Positions 20,190 to 34,262 of a stretch of DNA of 64,000 nucleotides are shown piece after piece (the stretch's first letter is position 1; every line of letters starts with the position of its first letter). This DNA comes from Glandiceps talaboti (taxonomy: Eukaryota > Hemichordata > Enteropneusta > Spengelidae). A program made the position numbers and the translations under genes. The notes beneath the pieces were generated by a model. It had not been told where the DNA came from. It did no database searches and worked only from the letters and a program-made list of their open reading frames with translations. Location of the stretch: positions 18,895,819 to 18,959,818 of the forward strand of contig NC_135564.1 in the NCBI RefSeq assembly GCF_964340395.1, given 5' to 3'.

Positions 20190-22467
20190 CATGAATCCAA
20201 CCTAACAATCGATGGAAATCGTTAAATCTATATGAATCGGGGATTATTTTGTTATTGTCATATACTCGTATATTCTCCTGAACGTGGGTGCATATAATAC
20301 TCATGTTTAAGTGAACTGAAGACTGAAACGGCACAAGAGATTACATGGCGATAAACATAAATGAATCAGAAACATATTTCCTTATGAACGTAGTTATTTA
20401 CATCACATACGGGCATGCTTACCACTCCGTTCATAATTAGCCTAGAAAACAGAAACAACACATGTATATGGCTACGTATAACACATGCCCAGATATCTCC
20501 TCAGATATCTGTTATAATTAATCATATGTTCACAGCCATTGTTCCAGGTAATTTCTCGTCAGCGACTGGCGATTAAACATGGCAGTTTCAATAGTCAGAA
20601 CACAAAACAATTTATATGTGCTTAATGTTTCCTTTCAAATGCTTCATTGAGGGATTGATAGTATTAAAACCGTGACTGAATGTAAATATTGGATATGAAG
20701 GGTACACTGCCATACAGGAGGGAAACCTTTCATTTTAATAGGCAGCATTGATCGGAGTGTTTGATCTCATTTTGCTATGTTTCTATCTCCAATTTAACAT
20801 TTAAACACATATATGGTGTTAACAGATAATAATTACAGTGGCAGGAAAGGACACGTACAGCTTCAAACAATTCTGATAAGTACATATATCAGATGACGTT
20901 CAGTTGTGTGGATCCAAATATCAACATGAATTCTTGAATAGTTAATAACGGTTTCATAGTACTGTTCAAGGTTGAACGATAAGGTGCAGGTACGCGGTTG
21001 ATTAAATGTATGGTGTGTCATAAATGACTGTAATTTATGATACAGTCTGTAGTGTTAAGAATTTATGTATACAAAAAACCATTCTATCTCCATGCAGAAA
21101 GAGAAATTATCCAAAAAAAACGTGTTTCGTAACGATACATTCGTCATTAGAACAATGGATGAGTTTGTTGCTCCTCTATAGTCTTGTTCTTATTACAATT
21201 TAAGCCTAAACATGAAATGGTTAATTTCAAATCCATGGCTATTAAGAATTATTTTAGCTTAAATGTAGGCTAAATTTGAAACCCCAAAATATCTTGACAT
21301 TTTATGCTTAAATACTGTTCGAATTCGACTTCGTAGTGTTACGTTTATTGATCATTTGAGACCAGCACAGGATGTAAAAATTGCGGTCGTTTTGAATGTG
21401 TATTTATACGTCACCTGTCACCAATCTCGTAATCTGATTGGTCGAGAGGCCTGCAGATATGCAGGCGTATATTTCACCAACAGCCGTAATTTTGCTTGTT
21501 GTATTACGTGATCACTGCACGCCCCCTTGTAAACAAACCTGGCAGACAACTAGAAATCCAGCTATAAAAAGCATATATTTTCAATGCCAAATTTATTGTC
21601 AACCGAACAAAATATCACCGTTGTATACATTGTAACGAGTCTTTGAACGGTAATTTTCATTTGACAGGGAAACAGTCGAAACTTCCACACAGAATGGCGA
21701 CAATGTCCAGTGGCGGCGAACGTCACGGTCGTCACGCGATTGTAAACATGAATTCCTAAATTTATGAAGGATTTCAATTACCGCCACAGAGGGTGTAATT
21801 TTTGCTTAACTAGAACAACAAAGCATATCATGAACATTTTTGTACATTTAATGGAATACAGTAGAATACAGTTCGCCAAACAAAGACGCACCACTTCAGC
21901 TGAAGGTTACAAGTTTGAATGTCACTGAGTAATATGCAAATAATAAACATTACGTCATAATACTGAGCAAACGCGCACTCTGATAGGAGGATAACGTTAA
22001 GGCTGACATTGCAGTAAAAGAAGAGGTCTCAGCAGTATAGTGATTTTTATTTTAAAATGAAACAGCATTTTTAGACATTCAAAACTGAATTCGTAGTCGC
22101 AGGTGACGTATAATGTTATTTACCAAATACTGTTCCACATCTTGCTGCTTGAGGTAAATTTTTCGGTATAACGGTTCGCCTCCAGCCCTTCGTTGTTACC
22201 GGAAAAATTACAGCAGCAAGATATGGCACGGTATTTGGCAAATAACATATACGTATTTTACGGTTAGTCCATTAATTAGGTCCTAGGGTAAAAAGGGAAA
22301 AGACACTTCATGTTGCCGCTAAATACATGTAATGAATACTCACATAGTTTCTATGTGTCTGTAGGTCTTGATGTATACTTCAGTAATGAGATAAACTGGA
22401 TCGGATCGTGTCTCGTGAAGTAATGGCTATGCATAGAAAAGTAGACGTTGTATGTTTCTTACTGAAG
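20190..22467 (+). repeat. Segmental duplication block A, copy 1
   Basis: Co-linear with 30584-33500 (from TATGAATCGGG.ATTATTTTG to CGTTGTATGTTTCTTACTGAAG) and, for the first ~130 bp, with 36055-36194. Relative to copy 2 it lacks the 1,064-bp insertion at 20735 and keeps about 410 bp (21240-21652) missing from copy 2. No gene is visible. Confidence 0.92.
22130..22250. repeat. Imperfect inverted repeat (hairpin)
   Basis: TTTACCAAATACTGTTCCACATCTTGCTGCT pairs with AGCAGCAAGATATGGCACGGTATTTGGCAAAT across a ~50-bp loop. The same hairpin is present in copy 2 near 33180-33280. Confidence 0.8.
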
Positions 22468-22887
22468 CTCGGGTTTTTAAAAAGGTGAAATATTAACTTT
22501 TATGGACATGCGCACGCCACTTTTATTGGTGCAATACTGTAAATGATTTGTGTTTACTGTACGAGGCTCACGCGTTGAAATTCCAGTTAAAAATGTTTTG
22601 ACCAAGTGGATTAGATGAAAACAACTATAAACAATCATCGTTGTCAAGTATGGCTTAATTTCAAGATATTTGTAAACTTTCGGGAATTGGACCTTGTTGA
22701 GTTTCTAATTAACTTGAGAACAAAATAAGAAATTAGATATGTTATTTAGAGTTATTTATATCAATCAATCTATCTATCAATTCTCAATTTATTTCTTGTA
22801 ATATTTAGCCTTCATAAAAATGATCACTAGAATTGTGTTGACATTCTGTGTTTTTACCTCCCGTAGGGGAGTGTAATGTTATAGTTG

Positions 22888-23323
<436 letters not shown>

Positions 23324-23958
23324 TACATGGCGAGGGATCACTTTGAGCATCTGCATATTCTGAAAGTAAAAAATGTCTTACGATATATTTTGGAATTACT
23401 GAACATTTTGTTCAATACCACCTTATTGGCAACAATTGCTTCCCATTAAATGCAAGGTTTGTAACAAGTTTGTAAGAAAAAGTAGTGCTTTGCGTTGTAA
23501 TTTGATATCTATGAAATTGGTTTCCGATCAGAAATGTAAGTCCAGTGCTTAGTGCAAATTAACTTGCATTGATAAATGTATTCAGAAAAAGTCGTGTTTC
23601 TTCTTATTTGCCAATCGGAAAGTTTGAAATTTGGTAATAAGACATTAATGTATAGCTACAACAGTTTGTCGATTTTCAGATATTTCAAATTTAAGATCGC
23701 GACTATAAATCACTAGTCATGAATTTTTGTTTTTACAACATGTAGTGAAGACTACTCACGAACTTGGTCAAAATCCAGCGTTCTTTCCTACGAGAACTAG
23801 TTGCTCGTTGGGAAAGACAATTTAACTGAAGTTAGGAAGTTTGATTGTAAAAATATCTAGTTGATTTCTAAATAAAGTCCTTCAAACTACGGACAATAGC
23901 CAAGTTGTTTACAATTAAATCAAATCCCATATATTTATAAGTAATTTAAGAGTTACAT

Positions 23959-24060
23959 CCAATCAATAACGAGCTCCATTACTTGCCCATATATGGGTAT
24001 TATTTTTCGCTATTGTCAGTCATGTGAGGTCACAAAACTAATATAAAGCTGGAAACAGGT
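23959..24060 (+). promoter_or_regulatory. Promoter-like block upstream of signal exon, unit 1
   Basis: CCAAT at 23959-23963, a perfect CArG box CCATATATGG at 23987-23996 (SRF/MADS consensus CC[A/T]6GG) and TATAAAG at 24042-24048. The order and spacing (about 50 bp from CArG to TATA, ~70 bp from TATA to ATG) look like a Pol II core promoter. Function is inferred from motifs and from conservation in the other copies. Confidence 0.6.
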
Positions 24061-24116
24061 AATGAGTTAGATTCAGATATACCACAAACTTCACCGGTTC
24101 AGGTCACAGTATCAGA

Positions 24117-24171
24117 ATGGTATCCATACTGTTGAAATTAAAACTCCCAACCCTTGTCTTCCTGCTAGCAG
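24117..24171 (+). CDS. First coding exon, signal peptide, copy 1
   Basis: ATG at 24117, reading MVSILLKLKLPTLVFLLA and ending in phase 1 at a GTAATG donor. Lys-containing N-region, hydrophobic core and A-x-A-like end fit a secretory signal peptide. Phase 1 after a signal peptide is usual for secreted proteins. No downstream exon can be recognised before the next unit starts 70 bp later, so this copy may be a gene-start duplicate without a body. Confidence 0.55.
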
Positions 24172-24240
24172 GTAATGATTTATGAACGTCTTTTATTTAC
24201 AATTCAAGAAGTCACAAAGTTCACCTATGTTATAGTTAGA

Positions 24241-24703
24241 ATTGCTCGGGTTTTCAAAAAAGGTGAAATATGATCTTTTATGGACATGCGCACGTCACTT
24301 TTATTGGTGCCATACTCTAAATGATTTGTGTTTACTGTACAGTGCACACGCATTGAAATTCCAATTAAAGGTGTTGTGGCCAAGTGGATTAGATGAAAAC
24401 AACTATAAACATTGTCGTTCATCGTTGTCAAGTATGGCTTAATTTCCAGATATGTGTAAACTTTCGGGAATCGGACCTTGTTGAGTTTCTAATTAACTGT
24501 GAACGAAATGAGAAAATAGATATGTTATTTAGAGTTATTAATATCAATCAATCAATCTATCAATGCCCAATTAGTTTTTTTTGTAATATCAGCCCTCAAT
24601 AAGTCATGATATTTTATGATATAATGTAAAAAGGAAAATGATCACTTGAATTTTGTTGACATTCTGTGTGTTTACCTCCCGTAAGGGAGTGTAATGTTAT
24701 GGT

Positions 24704-24800
<97 letters not shown>

Positions 24801-24863
24801 GTCCGTGTATGCGTGTATGCGTGTATGTGTGTATGTGTGTATGTGTGTATGTGTGTATGTATG

Positions 24864-24895
<32 letters not shown>

Positions 24896-25910
24896 TGTAT
24901 GTATGTATGTATGTATGTATGTATGTATGTATGTATGTATGTATGTATGCATGCATGCATACATGCATGCATGCATGTATGCATGTATGTATGTATGTAT
25001 GTATGTATGTAGTTATGTATGTATGTATGTATGTATGTATGTATGTATGTATGTATGTATGTATGTATGTATGTATGTATGTATGTACATTTTGTATGTA
25101 TGTATGTATGTATGTATGTATGTATGTATGTATGTATGTATGTATATGTGTATGTATGTATGTATGTATGTATGTATGTATGTATGTATGTATGTATGTA
25201 CGTACGTACATGGCGAGGGATCACGTTTAGCGTCTGCATATTCTGAAAGTAAAAAAATGTCTTAGGATATATTTTGGAATTACTGAACATTTTGTTCTAT
25301 ACCACCATATTGGCAACAATTGCTTCGCATTAAATGCAAGGTTTGTAACAAGTTTGTAAGAAAAAGTAGTTTTTTGCGTTGTAATTTGATATCTGGTTTC
25401 CGATCAGAAATGTAACTCCAGTGCTTAGTGCAAATTAACTTGCATTGATAAATGTATTCAGAAAAAGTCGTGTTTCTTCTTATTTGCCAATCGGAAAGTT
25501 TGAAATTTGGTAATAAGACATTATTGTATAGCTACAACAGTTTGTCGATTTTCAGATATTTCAAATTTAAGATCGCGACTATAAATCACTAGTCATGAAT
25601 TTTTGTTTTTACAACATGTAGTGAAGACTACTCACGAACTTGGTCAAAATCCAGCGTTCTTTCCTACGAGAACTAGTTGCTCGTTGGGAATGACAATTTA
25701 ACTGAAGTTAGGAAGTTTGATTGTAAAAATATCTAGTTGATTTCTGAATAAAGTCCTTAAAACTACGGACAATAGCCAAGTTGTTTACAATTAAATCAAA
25801 TCCCATATATTTATAAGTAATTTAAGAGTTACATCCAATCAATAACGAGCTCCATTACTTGCCCATATATGGGTATCATTTTTCGCTATTGTCAGTCATG
25901 TGAGGTCATA
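24241..25910 (+). repeat. Tandem unit 2, promoter and exon deleted
   Basis: Same B block, hairpin (24676-24689), microsatellites (24706-25204) and C block as unit 1. A deletion joins GTGAGGTCA directly to ATAAACTTTTATGG of the next B block, removing the TATA box, the signal exon and the intron start. The CArG box (about 25863-25872) survives. Confidence 0.9.
24706..25204 (+). repeat. (TGTC)n/(TGTA)n microsatellite, unit 2
   Basis: About 95 bp of TGTC, a TGTGTA/TGCGTA transition, then about 370 bp of TGTA with TGCA interruptions. Confidence 0.98.
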
Positions 25911-26354
25911 TAAACTTTTATGGACATGCGCACATCACTTTTATTGGTGCCATACTCTAAATGATTTGTGTTTACTGTACAGTGCACACGCGTTGAAATT
26001 CCAATTAAAGGTGTTGTGGCCAAGTGGATTAGATGAAAACAACTATAAACATTGTCGTTCATCGTTGTCAAGTATGGCTTAATTTCCAGATATGTGTAAA
26101 CTTTCGGGAATCGGACCTTGTTGAATTTCTAATTAACTGTGAACGAAATAAGAAAATAGATATGTTATTTAGAGTTATTTATATCAATCCATCAATCAAT
26201 CAATCTATCAATGCTCAATTATGTTTTTTTTTGTAATATTTAGCCCTCAATTAGTCATGATATTTTATGATATAATGTAAAAAGGAAAATGATCACTTGA
26301 ATTTTGTTGACATTCTGTGTATTTACCTCCCGTAAGGGAGTGTAAGGTTATGAT

Positions 26355-26818
<464 letters not shown>

Positions 26819-27405
26819 TGAAATGTAAGTCCAGTGCTTAGTGCAAATTAACTTGCATTGATAAATGTATTCAGAAAAAGTCGTGTTTCTTCTTATTTGC
26901 CAATCGGAAAGTTTGAAATTTGGTAATAAGACATTAACGTATAGCTACAACAGTTTGTCGATTTTCAGATATTTCAAATTTAAGATCGCGACTATAAATC
27001 ACTAGTCATGAATTTTCGTTTTTACAACATGTAGTGAAGACTACTCACGAACTTGGTCAAAATCCAGCGTTCTTTCGTTCGAGAACTAATTGCTCGTTGG
27101 GAAAGACAATTTAACTGAAGTTAGGAAGTTTGATTGTAAAAATATCTAGTTGATTTCTGAATAAAGTCCTTAAAACTACGGACAATAGCCAAATTGTTTA
27201 CAATTAAATCAAATCCCATATATTTATAAGTAATTTAACAGTTACATCCAATCAATAACAAGCTCCAGTACTTGCCCATATATGGGTATCATATTTCGCT
27301 ATTGTCAGTCATGTGAGGTCACAAAAGTAATATAAAGCTGGAAACAGGTATTGAGTTAGATTCAGATATACCACAAACTTCACCGGTTCAGGTCACAGTA
27401 TCAGA

Positions 27406-27460
27406 ATTGTATCCATACTGTTGAAATTAAAACTCCCAACCCTTGTCTTCCTGCTAGCAG
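27406..27460 (+). pseudogene. Signal-peptide exon copy 2, start codon lost
   Basis: 55 nt matching copy 1 almost exactly, but the initiator reads ATT instead of ATG. Donor GTAATG retained. Its promoter carries CCATATATGG (about 27279-27288) and ATATAAAG. Confidence 0.7.
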
Positions 27461-27974
27461 GTAATGATTTATGAACGTCTTTTATTTACAATTCAAGAAG
27501 TCACAAAGTTCACCTATGTTATAGTTAGAATTGCTCGGGTTATCAAAAAAGGTGAAATATAAACTTTTATGGACATACGCACGTCACTTTTATTGGTGCC
27601 ATACTCTAAATGATTTGTGTTTACTGTACAGTGCACACGCGTTTAAATTCCAATTAAAAGTGTTGTGGCCAAGTGGATTAGATGAAAACAACTATAAACA
27701 TTGTCGTTCATCGTTGTCAAGTATGGCTTAATTTCCAGATATGTGTAAGCTTTCGGGAATCGGACCTTGTTGAGTTTCTAATAAACTGTGAACGAAATGA
27801 GAAAATAGATATGTTATTTAGAGTTATTTATATCAATCAATTAATCAATCAATCAATCTATCAATGCGTAATTAGTTTTTTTGATAATATTTAGCCCTCA
27901 ATTAGTCATGATATTTTATGATATAATGTAAAAAGGAAAATGACCACTTGGATTCTGTTGAAATTCTGTGTGTT

Positions 27975-28016
27975 TACCTCCCGTAAGGGAGTGTAATGTT
28001 ATGGTTTTGTCTGTCC

Positions 28017-28070
<54 letters not shown>

Positions 28071-28097
28071 GTGTGTATGTATGTATGTATGTATGTA

Positions 28098-28135
<38 letters not shown>

Positions 28136-28799
28136 CGTGCGTGCATGCATGTATGTATGTATGTATGTATGTATGTATGTATGTATGTATGTATGTACGT
28201 ATGTATGTATGTATGTATGTATGTATTCCATATAATTTGTTGCATATACCAACCATAAGAATGTGCAGCAGTTTGTTGTCATAGCCCTTAGCTTTAATTA
28301 GTAATCTGAATAAGTAATGATCTTTAGTAATTAAGCTCTACCTTTAGAATGCTCACATCGAAGTCCGTATATTTTGGCACATGTATCAACCTTAACAAAG
28401 CTCACATATCCTTTAAAGGCTGTTGATATTGTGGTTTATTTTAATAAATAATATGGATGATTATTTATTTTTGGTATTTAGGATATTACTTTAAAATTCA
28501 AACTTCAAATTTCAGAAAATGTAGTAATGTATTGATGGTAAAGAAGTGCATCTGTCATTTAAAGCTTGATGTAACGTAAAAGCTATATGTTTAATTAGTA
28601 TAAGGAATGAATTTAAAAAAAAAATAATTAGGGAATGTGTTAACTATGCAAGCTTCGTATTTCATATGTTTTTATATAATCCAATTAAGAGGTACATAAT
28701 ATATAATAGCTACAGTTTAGAATTTTGCATTCCAGCAATGTGTGTAGGCCTAAACATCTATGGATTTTCTCTTAAAGGAGGCATTCAGTTTAAACCTGG
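27975..28799 (+). mobile_element. Hairpin-bearing nonautonomous element, full-length copy
   Basis: 5' hairpin CTCCCGTAAGGGAG (27978-27991), (TGTC)n/(TGTA)n core, unique body, and 3' end AAAGGAGGCATTCAGTTTAAA followed by CCTGG. The same 5' and 3' ends recur at 40473-41763, 45983-46866, 31121-32184 and 56515-57026. No coding capacity. Confidence 0.8.
28009..28228 (+). repeat. (TGTC)n/(TGTA)n microsatellite, unit 4
   Basis: 60 bp of TGTC, then TGTA with TG and GCGT interruptions. Confidence 0.98.
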
Positions 28800-29674
28800 T
28801 AAGGCTAGATCTGTTTGTACACCACATTGTGGTTTTCTCAGTACATCACTACCTGCACTGTGCTGTCAATATCACTCGAACAAAATGTACCTAAATAAAA
28901 CGTATTGAAGCGTTCTTATAACTATATCCATGTACATTCTAATGAGGCGATCAGAATTATGTATTTCGTACAGGTTTTATGTATACATTATGGCTCAAAC
29001 GAAGTAAATCCAAAATAACATCACAATTCGAGAAATGAAACATGGCAAGGGATCACTGTTAGCGTTTGCATATTCTGAAAGTAAACAAATGTCTCAGGAT
29101 ATATTTTGGAATTAATGAACATTTTGTTCAATACCACCATATTGGCAACAATTGTTTCCCATATTAAATGCAAGGTTTGTAACAAGTTTGTAAGAAAAAG
29201 TAGTGTTTTGCGTTGTAATTTGATATGTATGAAATTGGTTTCCGATGAGAAATGTAACTCCAGTGCTTAGTGCAAATTAATTTGCATTGATAAATGTATT
29301 CAGAAAAACTTGAGTTTCTTGTTATTTGCCAATCGGAAAGTTTGAAATTTGGTAATAAGACATTAACGTATAGCTACAACAGTTTGTCGATTTTCGGATA
29401 TTTCAAGTTTAAGATCACGACCATAAATGACATAGTCATGAATTTTCGTTTTTACAACATGTAGTGAAGACGACTCACGAACTTGGTCAAAATCCAACGT
29501 TCTTTCCTACGAGAACTAGTTGCTCTTTGGGAAAGACAATTTAACTGAAATTAGGAAGTTTGATTGTAAAAATATCTACTTGATTTCTGAATAAAGTCCT
29601 TCAAACTATGGAAAATAGCCAAGTTGTTTACAATTAAATCAAATCCCATATATTTATAAGTAATTTAAGAGTTA

Positions 29675-29770
29675 CATCCAATCAATAACGAGCTCCATTA
29701 CTTGCCCTTATATGGGTATCATTTTTCGCTATTGTCAGTCATGTGAGGTCACAAAAGTAATATAAAGCTG
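29675..29770 (+). promoter_or_regulatory. Promoter-like block, unit 4
   Basis: CCAAT in CATCCAATCAATAACG, then CCTTATATGG (a variant that still fits the CArG consensus) near 29706, then ATATAAAG near 29760. The CArG match is preserved despite an A-to-T change. Confidence 0.55.
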
Positions 29771-29835
29771 GAAACAGGTAATGAGTCAGATTCAGATATA
29801 CCACAAACTTCACCGGTTCAGGTCACAGTATCAGA

Positions 29836-29890
29836 ATGGTATCCATACTGGTGAAATTTAAACTCCCAACCCTTGTCTTCCTGCTAGCAG
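29836..29890 (+). CDS. First coding exon, signal peptide, copy 3
   Basis: Reads MVSILVKFKLPTLVFLLA, two conservative substitutions from copy 1, with the same phase-1 donor GTAATG. The intron that follows is conserved with unit 5 for about 250 bp. I could not identify a second exon. Confidence 0.55.
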
Positions 29891-30494
29891 GTAATGATTG
29901 TCTTTTATTTATAATTCAAAAAGCCACAAAGTTTACCTATGTTATATTTAGAATTGTTTTCATTAATTGTGATATTTAACTTTGTATAATGTATATGTAA
30001 GTTTTTAGAGTTGAAAATATAAATAGAGTGAGAGATAGTTTACTGCACGTTATGCATTCTCGATACATCCTTTGGACTTCAGCGTTGTTTTCATAATATA
30101 ATGTCATCATTGGCACAATCATAATCAAACAAGCATACCTTCGTTTTGATCCAAAATCAGTGTGTCGCTTGATACTTTCTCGTTCCCTTGCTTATTCTGA
30201 CCACAGACTGCTCTTGTGGTTCAGAACAAGATTAGTTACACCATACCATGCCATATATTTGTCAAAACCATGAGATCTTTATTTCACTATTGCAATGAAA
30301 TCAGATGGTATGTGAACAAAAACTAACATTGGTGTTGTGGGATTATAAATGTATCACATTAAAAAAAAATGATTAGCGTATTTTGCGTTGGTTGACACTG
30401 AATTAAAATCGGACTACATTGATATTGATTGAAAACACAGTCATCAGAATACTTTCCATCTAGATCTGTGTTTCAATGCATACATCGGACAAAC

Positions 30495-30590
30495 GTATGT
30501 ATGTATGTATGTATGTATGTATGTATGTATGTATGTATGTATGTATGTATGTATGTATGTATGTATGTATGTGTGTGTGTGTATATGAAT
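30495..30590 (+). repeat. (TGTA)n microsatellite
   Basis: About 80 bp of TATG plus (TG)n, directly before block A copy 2. Confidence 0.97.
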
Positions 30591-33500
30591 CGGGAATTAT
30601 TTTGTTATTGTCATATATTCGTATATTCTCCTGAACGTGGGTGCATATACTACTCACGTTTAAGTGAAATGAAGACTGAAACGGCACAAGAGATTACATG
30701 GCGATAAACATAAATGAATCTGAAACATATTTCCTTATGAACGTAGTTATTTACATTACATACGGGCATGCTTGCCACTCTGTTCATAATTATCTTAGAA
30801 AACAGAAACAACACATGTGTATGGCTACGTATAAATACCGGCCAAGATATCCCCTCAATAAAGTTTAGCCAATCTGTTATAATTAATCAAATATTCACAG
30901 CCACTGTTCCAGGTAGTTTCTCGTCAGCAACTGGCGATTAAACATGACAGTTTCAATAATCAGAACACAAAACAATTTATATTCGATGCTCCCTGTACGA
31001 CCTAACTTAATGTTTCCTTTCAAATGCTTCATTGAGGGATTGATAGTATTAAAACCGTGATTGAATGTAAATATTGGATGTGAAGGGTACTCTGCCATAC
31101 AGGAGGGAAGCCTTTCATTTTTTCCATTAGGAAGAGATGTATTAGGGGGTGAAAGGCTGTGTGTGTGTGTATGTGTGTGTGTCTGTGTCTGTGTCTGTCT
31201 GTGTCATCATTTTTTTCCAAAATGGCTGGCTTAATTCAAAAGAAAGTTTGTACCCATGTTCCATAGTGTATTGCCAAGAACTGATTAGGTTTAGTAAACA
31301 TTTGGTAATTAGGCTATATCTCAACAATGCACGCTTAAAATTCATTATAACTTGGTACATACATTCGCAATGACAAAGCGCACCTTTCCTGAAAATATTA
31401 CCAATATTTAATGTATCTTTTAGTGGTAATATGTTATTGGCATATTTTCAAGAGACCACAAAAAGAAAAAAAAGGTTTCTGTCAGGAAATGTTGTCTAAA
31501 GTGCTGCGACTTTATCACTATTTTCTAAAAAACGACTGGCTTAATTCAAACGAAATTCATTGCATGTGTTCTGTAGGGTAGTGACAAGAACTGATTATGT
31601 TTCGGTAAACATCCCATGAATGTTAACGAGCAATTTATATAGTTAATGGTTTTCGGTAATTACTCTATATTTCAAGAATGCACACTTCATATTCAATATA
31701 TTTTGATACATGCATTTGCGATACCAAGACACACTTGTCCTGAAAATATTATTGATGTAGTGTTTAGTTTTAATACGTTATTGGCATATTTTGTTAGGCC
31801 ACTAAAAAGGAAACAATATTTTCTCGTCAGGAAATATTGTCTAAAGTGGTGTGAAGATGCGGTTATTTTTTTTACATTCTCAACAAATGTTAATCAATGT
31901 ACTTATCATTGCAGTTACTTTTTATTTAGTAGTTTACAGCAAGTGTATTTGTGGGACAGATGTCATAGGCTAGTTCATTATTAATATTGCAGTTGTCTCC
32001 ACTGGTGGCAATTAATGTAGGGAGGGTTACTTTTGTGTTTTCCCTTTCATCTGTAGACTGAATTGGCTTACAGAAGAAATAAATAATGCGGGGGGGGGGT
32101 GTACTTAAGTGATGACCAGAAACAATTACCTTTAAAACTCTTTCTACGGTGAGTGCTATGCTACAACATTCAGTTTAAATCTGGTAATAGGCAGCATTGA
32201 TCGGAGTGTTTGATCTCATTTTGCTATGTTTCTATCTCCAATTTAACATTTAAACACATATATGGTGTTAACAGATAATAATTACAGTGGCAGGAAAAGA
32301 CACGTACAACTTCAAACAATTCTGATGAGTACATATATCAGATGAAGTTCAGTTGTGTGGATCCAAATATCAACATGAATTCTTGAATAGTTAATAACGG
32401 TTTCATAGTACTGTTCAAGGTTGAACGATAAGGTGCAGGTACGCGGTTGATCAAGCATGTATTGTGTCATAAATGACCGTAATTTACGATACAGTCTGTA
32501 GTGTTAAGAATTTATGTATACAAAAAACCATTCTATCTCCATGCAGAAAGAGAAATTATCCAAAAAAACGTGTTTCGTAACGATACATTCGTCATTAGAA
32601 CATTGGATGATTTTGTTGATCCTCTATAGTCTTGTTCTTATTACAATTTAAACCTAAAAATGAAATGGTTAATTTTAAATCCATGGCTTTTCATGTGACA
32701 GGAAAATAGTAAAAAAATCTACATAGAACGGCAAAAGTCCAGTGACGGTGAACGCATGGTCATCACGCGATCGTAAACATGAATGTCTAAATTTATGAAG
32801 GATATCAAAATTACCACCACAAAGGGTGCAATTTTTGCTTAACTAGAACAACAAAGCATATCACGAACATTTTTGTACATGTAATGGAATACAGTACGCA
32901 ATTCAAAGACACGCTCATTTTTCAGCTGAAGTTTATAAGTTTGAATGTCACTGTTGATATGCAAATAGTAAACATTAAGTCATAATACTGAGCAAACGCG
33001 CACTCTGATTGGATGATAAAGTTAAGGCTGACATGTAAACAACCGCATTGCAGTTATAGGAGAGATGCATGATACTACGCAACAACATAACGCATAAGTG
33101 ATTTTTATTTTAAAATGAAACAGCCTTTTTAGACATTAAAAAATGAATTGGTAGTCGCAGGTGATGTATTAGTATGTTATTTTCCCAAACACTGTTCCAC
33201 ATCTTGCTGCTTGAGGCTCTCCGTTATTACCGGATAAAATACCTCTTGCAGCAAGAAATGGCACGGTATTTGGCAAATAACATATACGTAACTTACGGTT
33301 AGTCCATTAATTAGGTCCTAGGGTAGAAAGGGGATAGACGCTTCATGCTGCCGCTTAATACATGTTATGAATACTCACACAGTTTCTATGTGTCTGTAGG
33401 TCTTGATGTATACTTCAGTAGTGAGATAAACTGGATCGGATCGTGTCTCGTGAAGTAATGGCTATGCATAGGAAAGTAGACGTTGTATGTTTCTTACTGA
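30584..33500 (+). repeat. Segmental duplication block A, copy 2
   Basis: Matches 20232-22470 throughout, interrupted by the 31121-32184 insertion and lacking the 410 bp equivalent to 21240-21652. Confidence 0.92.
31121..32184 (+). mobile_element. 1,064-bp nonautonomous element insertion with empty-site partner
   Basis: Copy 1 reads CCTTTCATTTTAATAGGCAGC (about 20727-20747). Copy 2 has the same flanks split by 1,064 bp. The insert begins TTTCCATTAGGAAGAG, carries a short (TG)n/(TGTC)n core, GGCTTAATTCAAA.GAAA blocks and two internal half-repeats, and ends CATTCAGTTTAAATCTGG. It is a divergent member of the CTCCCGTAAGGGAG hairpin family. Confidence 0.85.
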
Positions 33501-33790
33501 AGCGCGGGTTTTCAAAAAAGGTGAAATATTAGCTTTTACGGTCATGCGCACGTCACTTTTATTGGTGCAATACTGTAAATAATTTGTGTTTACTGTACAA
33601 GGCTCACACGTTGAAATTCCAGTTAAAAGTGTTGTGACCAAGTGGATTAGACGAAAACAACTATAAACAATCATCGTCGTCAAGTATGGCTTAATTTACA
33701 GATATTTGTAAACTTTCGGGAATTGAACCTTGTTGAGTTTATAATGGTGAACAAAATAAGAAACTAGACACCTTATTTAGAGTTATTTAT

Positions 33791-33795
<5 letters not shown>

Positions 33796-33865
<70 letters not shown>

Positions 33866-33866
33866 T
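33796..33866 (+). repeat. (CAAT)n microsatellite
   Basis: About 18 CAAT units. Units 1-4 carry only 2-6 at the same place, so this is a unit-specific expansion. Confidence 0.97.
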
Positions 33867-33942
33867 CTCAATTAGGTTTTAGTAATATTTAGTCATGACA
33901 TTTTATGATATAAAGTAAAAAGGAAAATGATCACTTGAATAT

Positions 33943-34262
33943 TGTGTGTGTGTATGTATGCATGTATGTATGCATGTATGTATGTATGTATGTATGTATG
34001 TATGTATGTATGTATGTATGTATGTATGTATGTATGTGTGTGTGTATGTGTGTGTGTATGTATGTATGTATGTATGTATGTATGTATGTATGTATGTATG
34101 TATGTATGTATGTATGTATGTGTGTGTGTGTACGTACGTACGTACGTACGTACGTATGTATGTATGTATGTATGTATGTATGTATGTATGTATGTATGCA
34201 TGTATGCATGTATGTATGTATGTATGTATGTATGTATGTATGTATGTATGTATGTATGTATT
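33943..34262 (+). repeat. (TGTA)n microsatellite with (CGTA)n core, unit 5
   Basis: TGTA/TGCA tract with TGTG interruptions and seven CGTA units near 34131-34157. Confidence 0.98.

Larger units (their letters stand above)
27531..29960 (+). repeat. Unit 4, long form
   Basis: Contains the complete hairpin element (27975-28799) plus 240 bp of flank (28800-29040) that is deleted in units 1-3, then the C block, promoter and exon. It shares this long organisation with unit 5, so the long form is probably ancestral. Confidence 0.88.
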
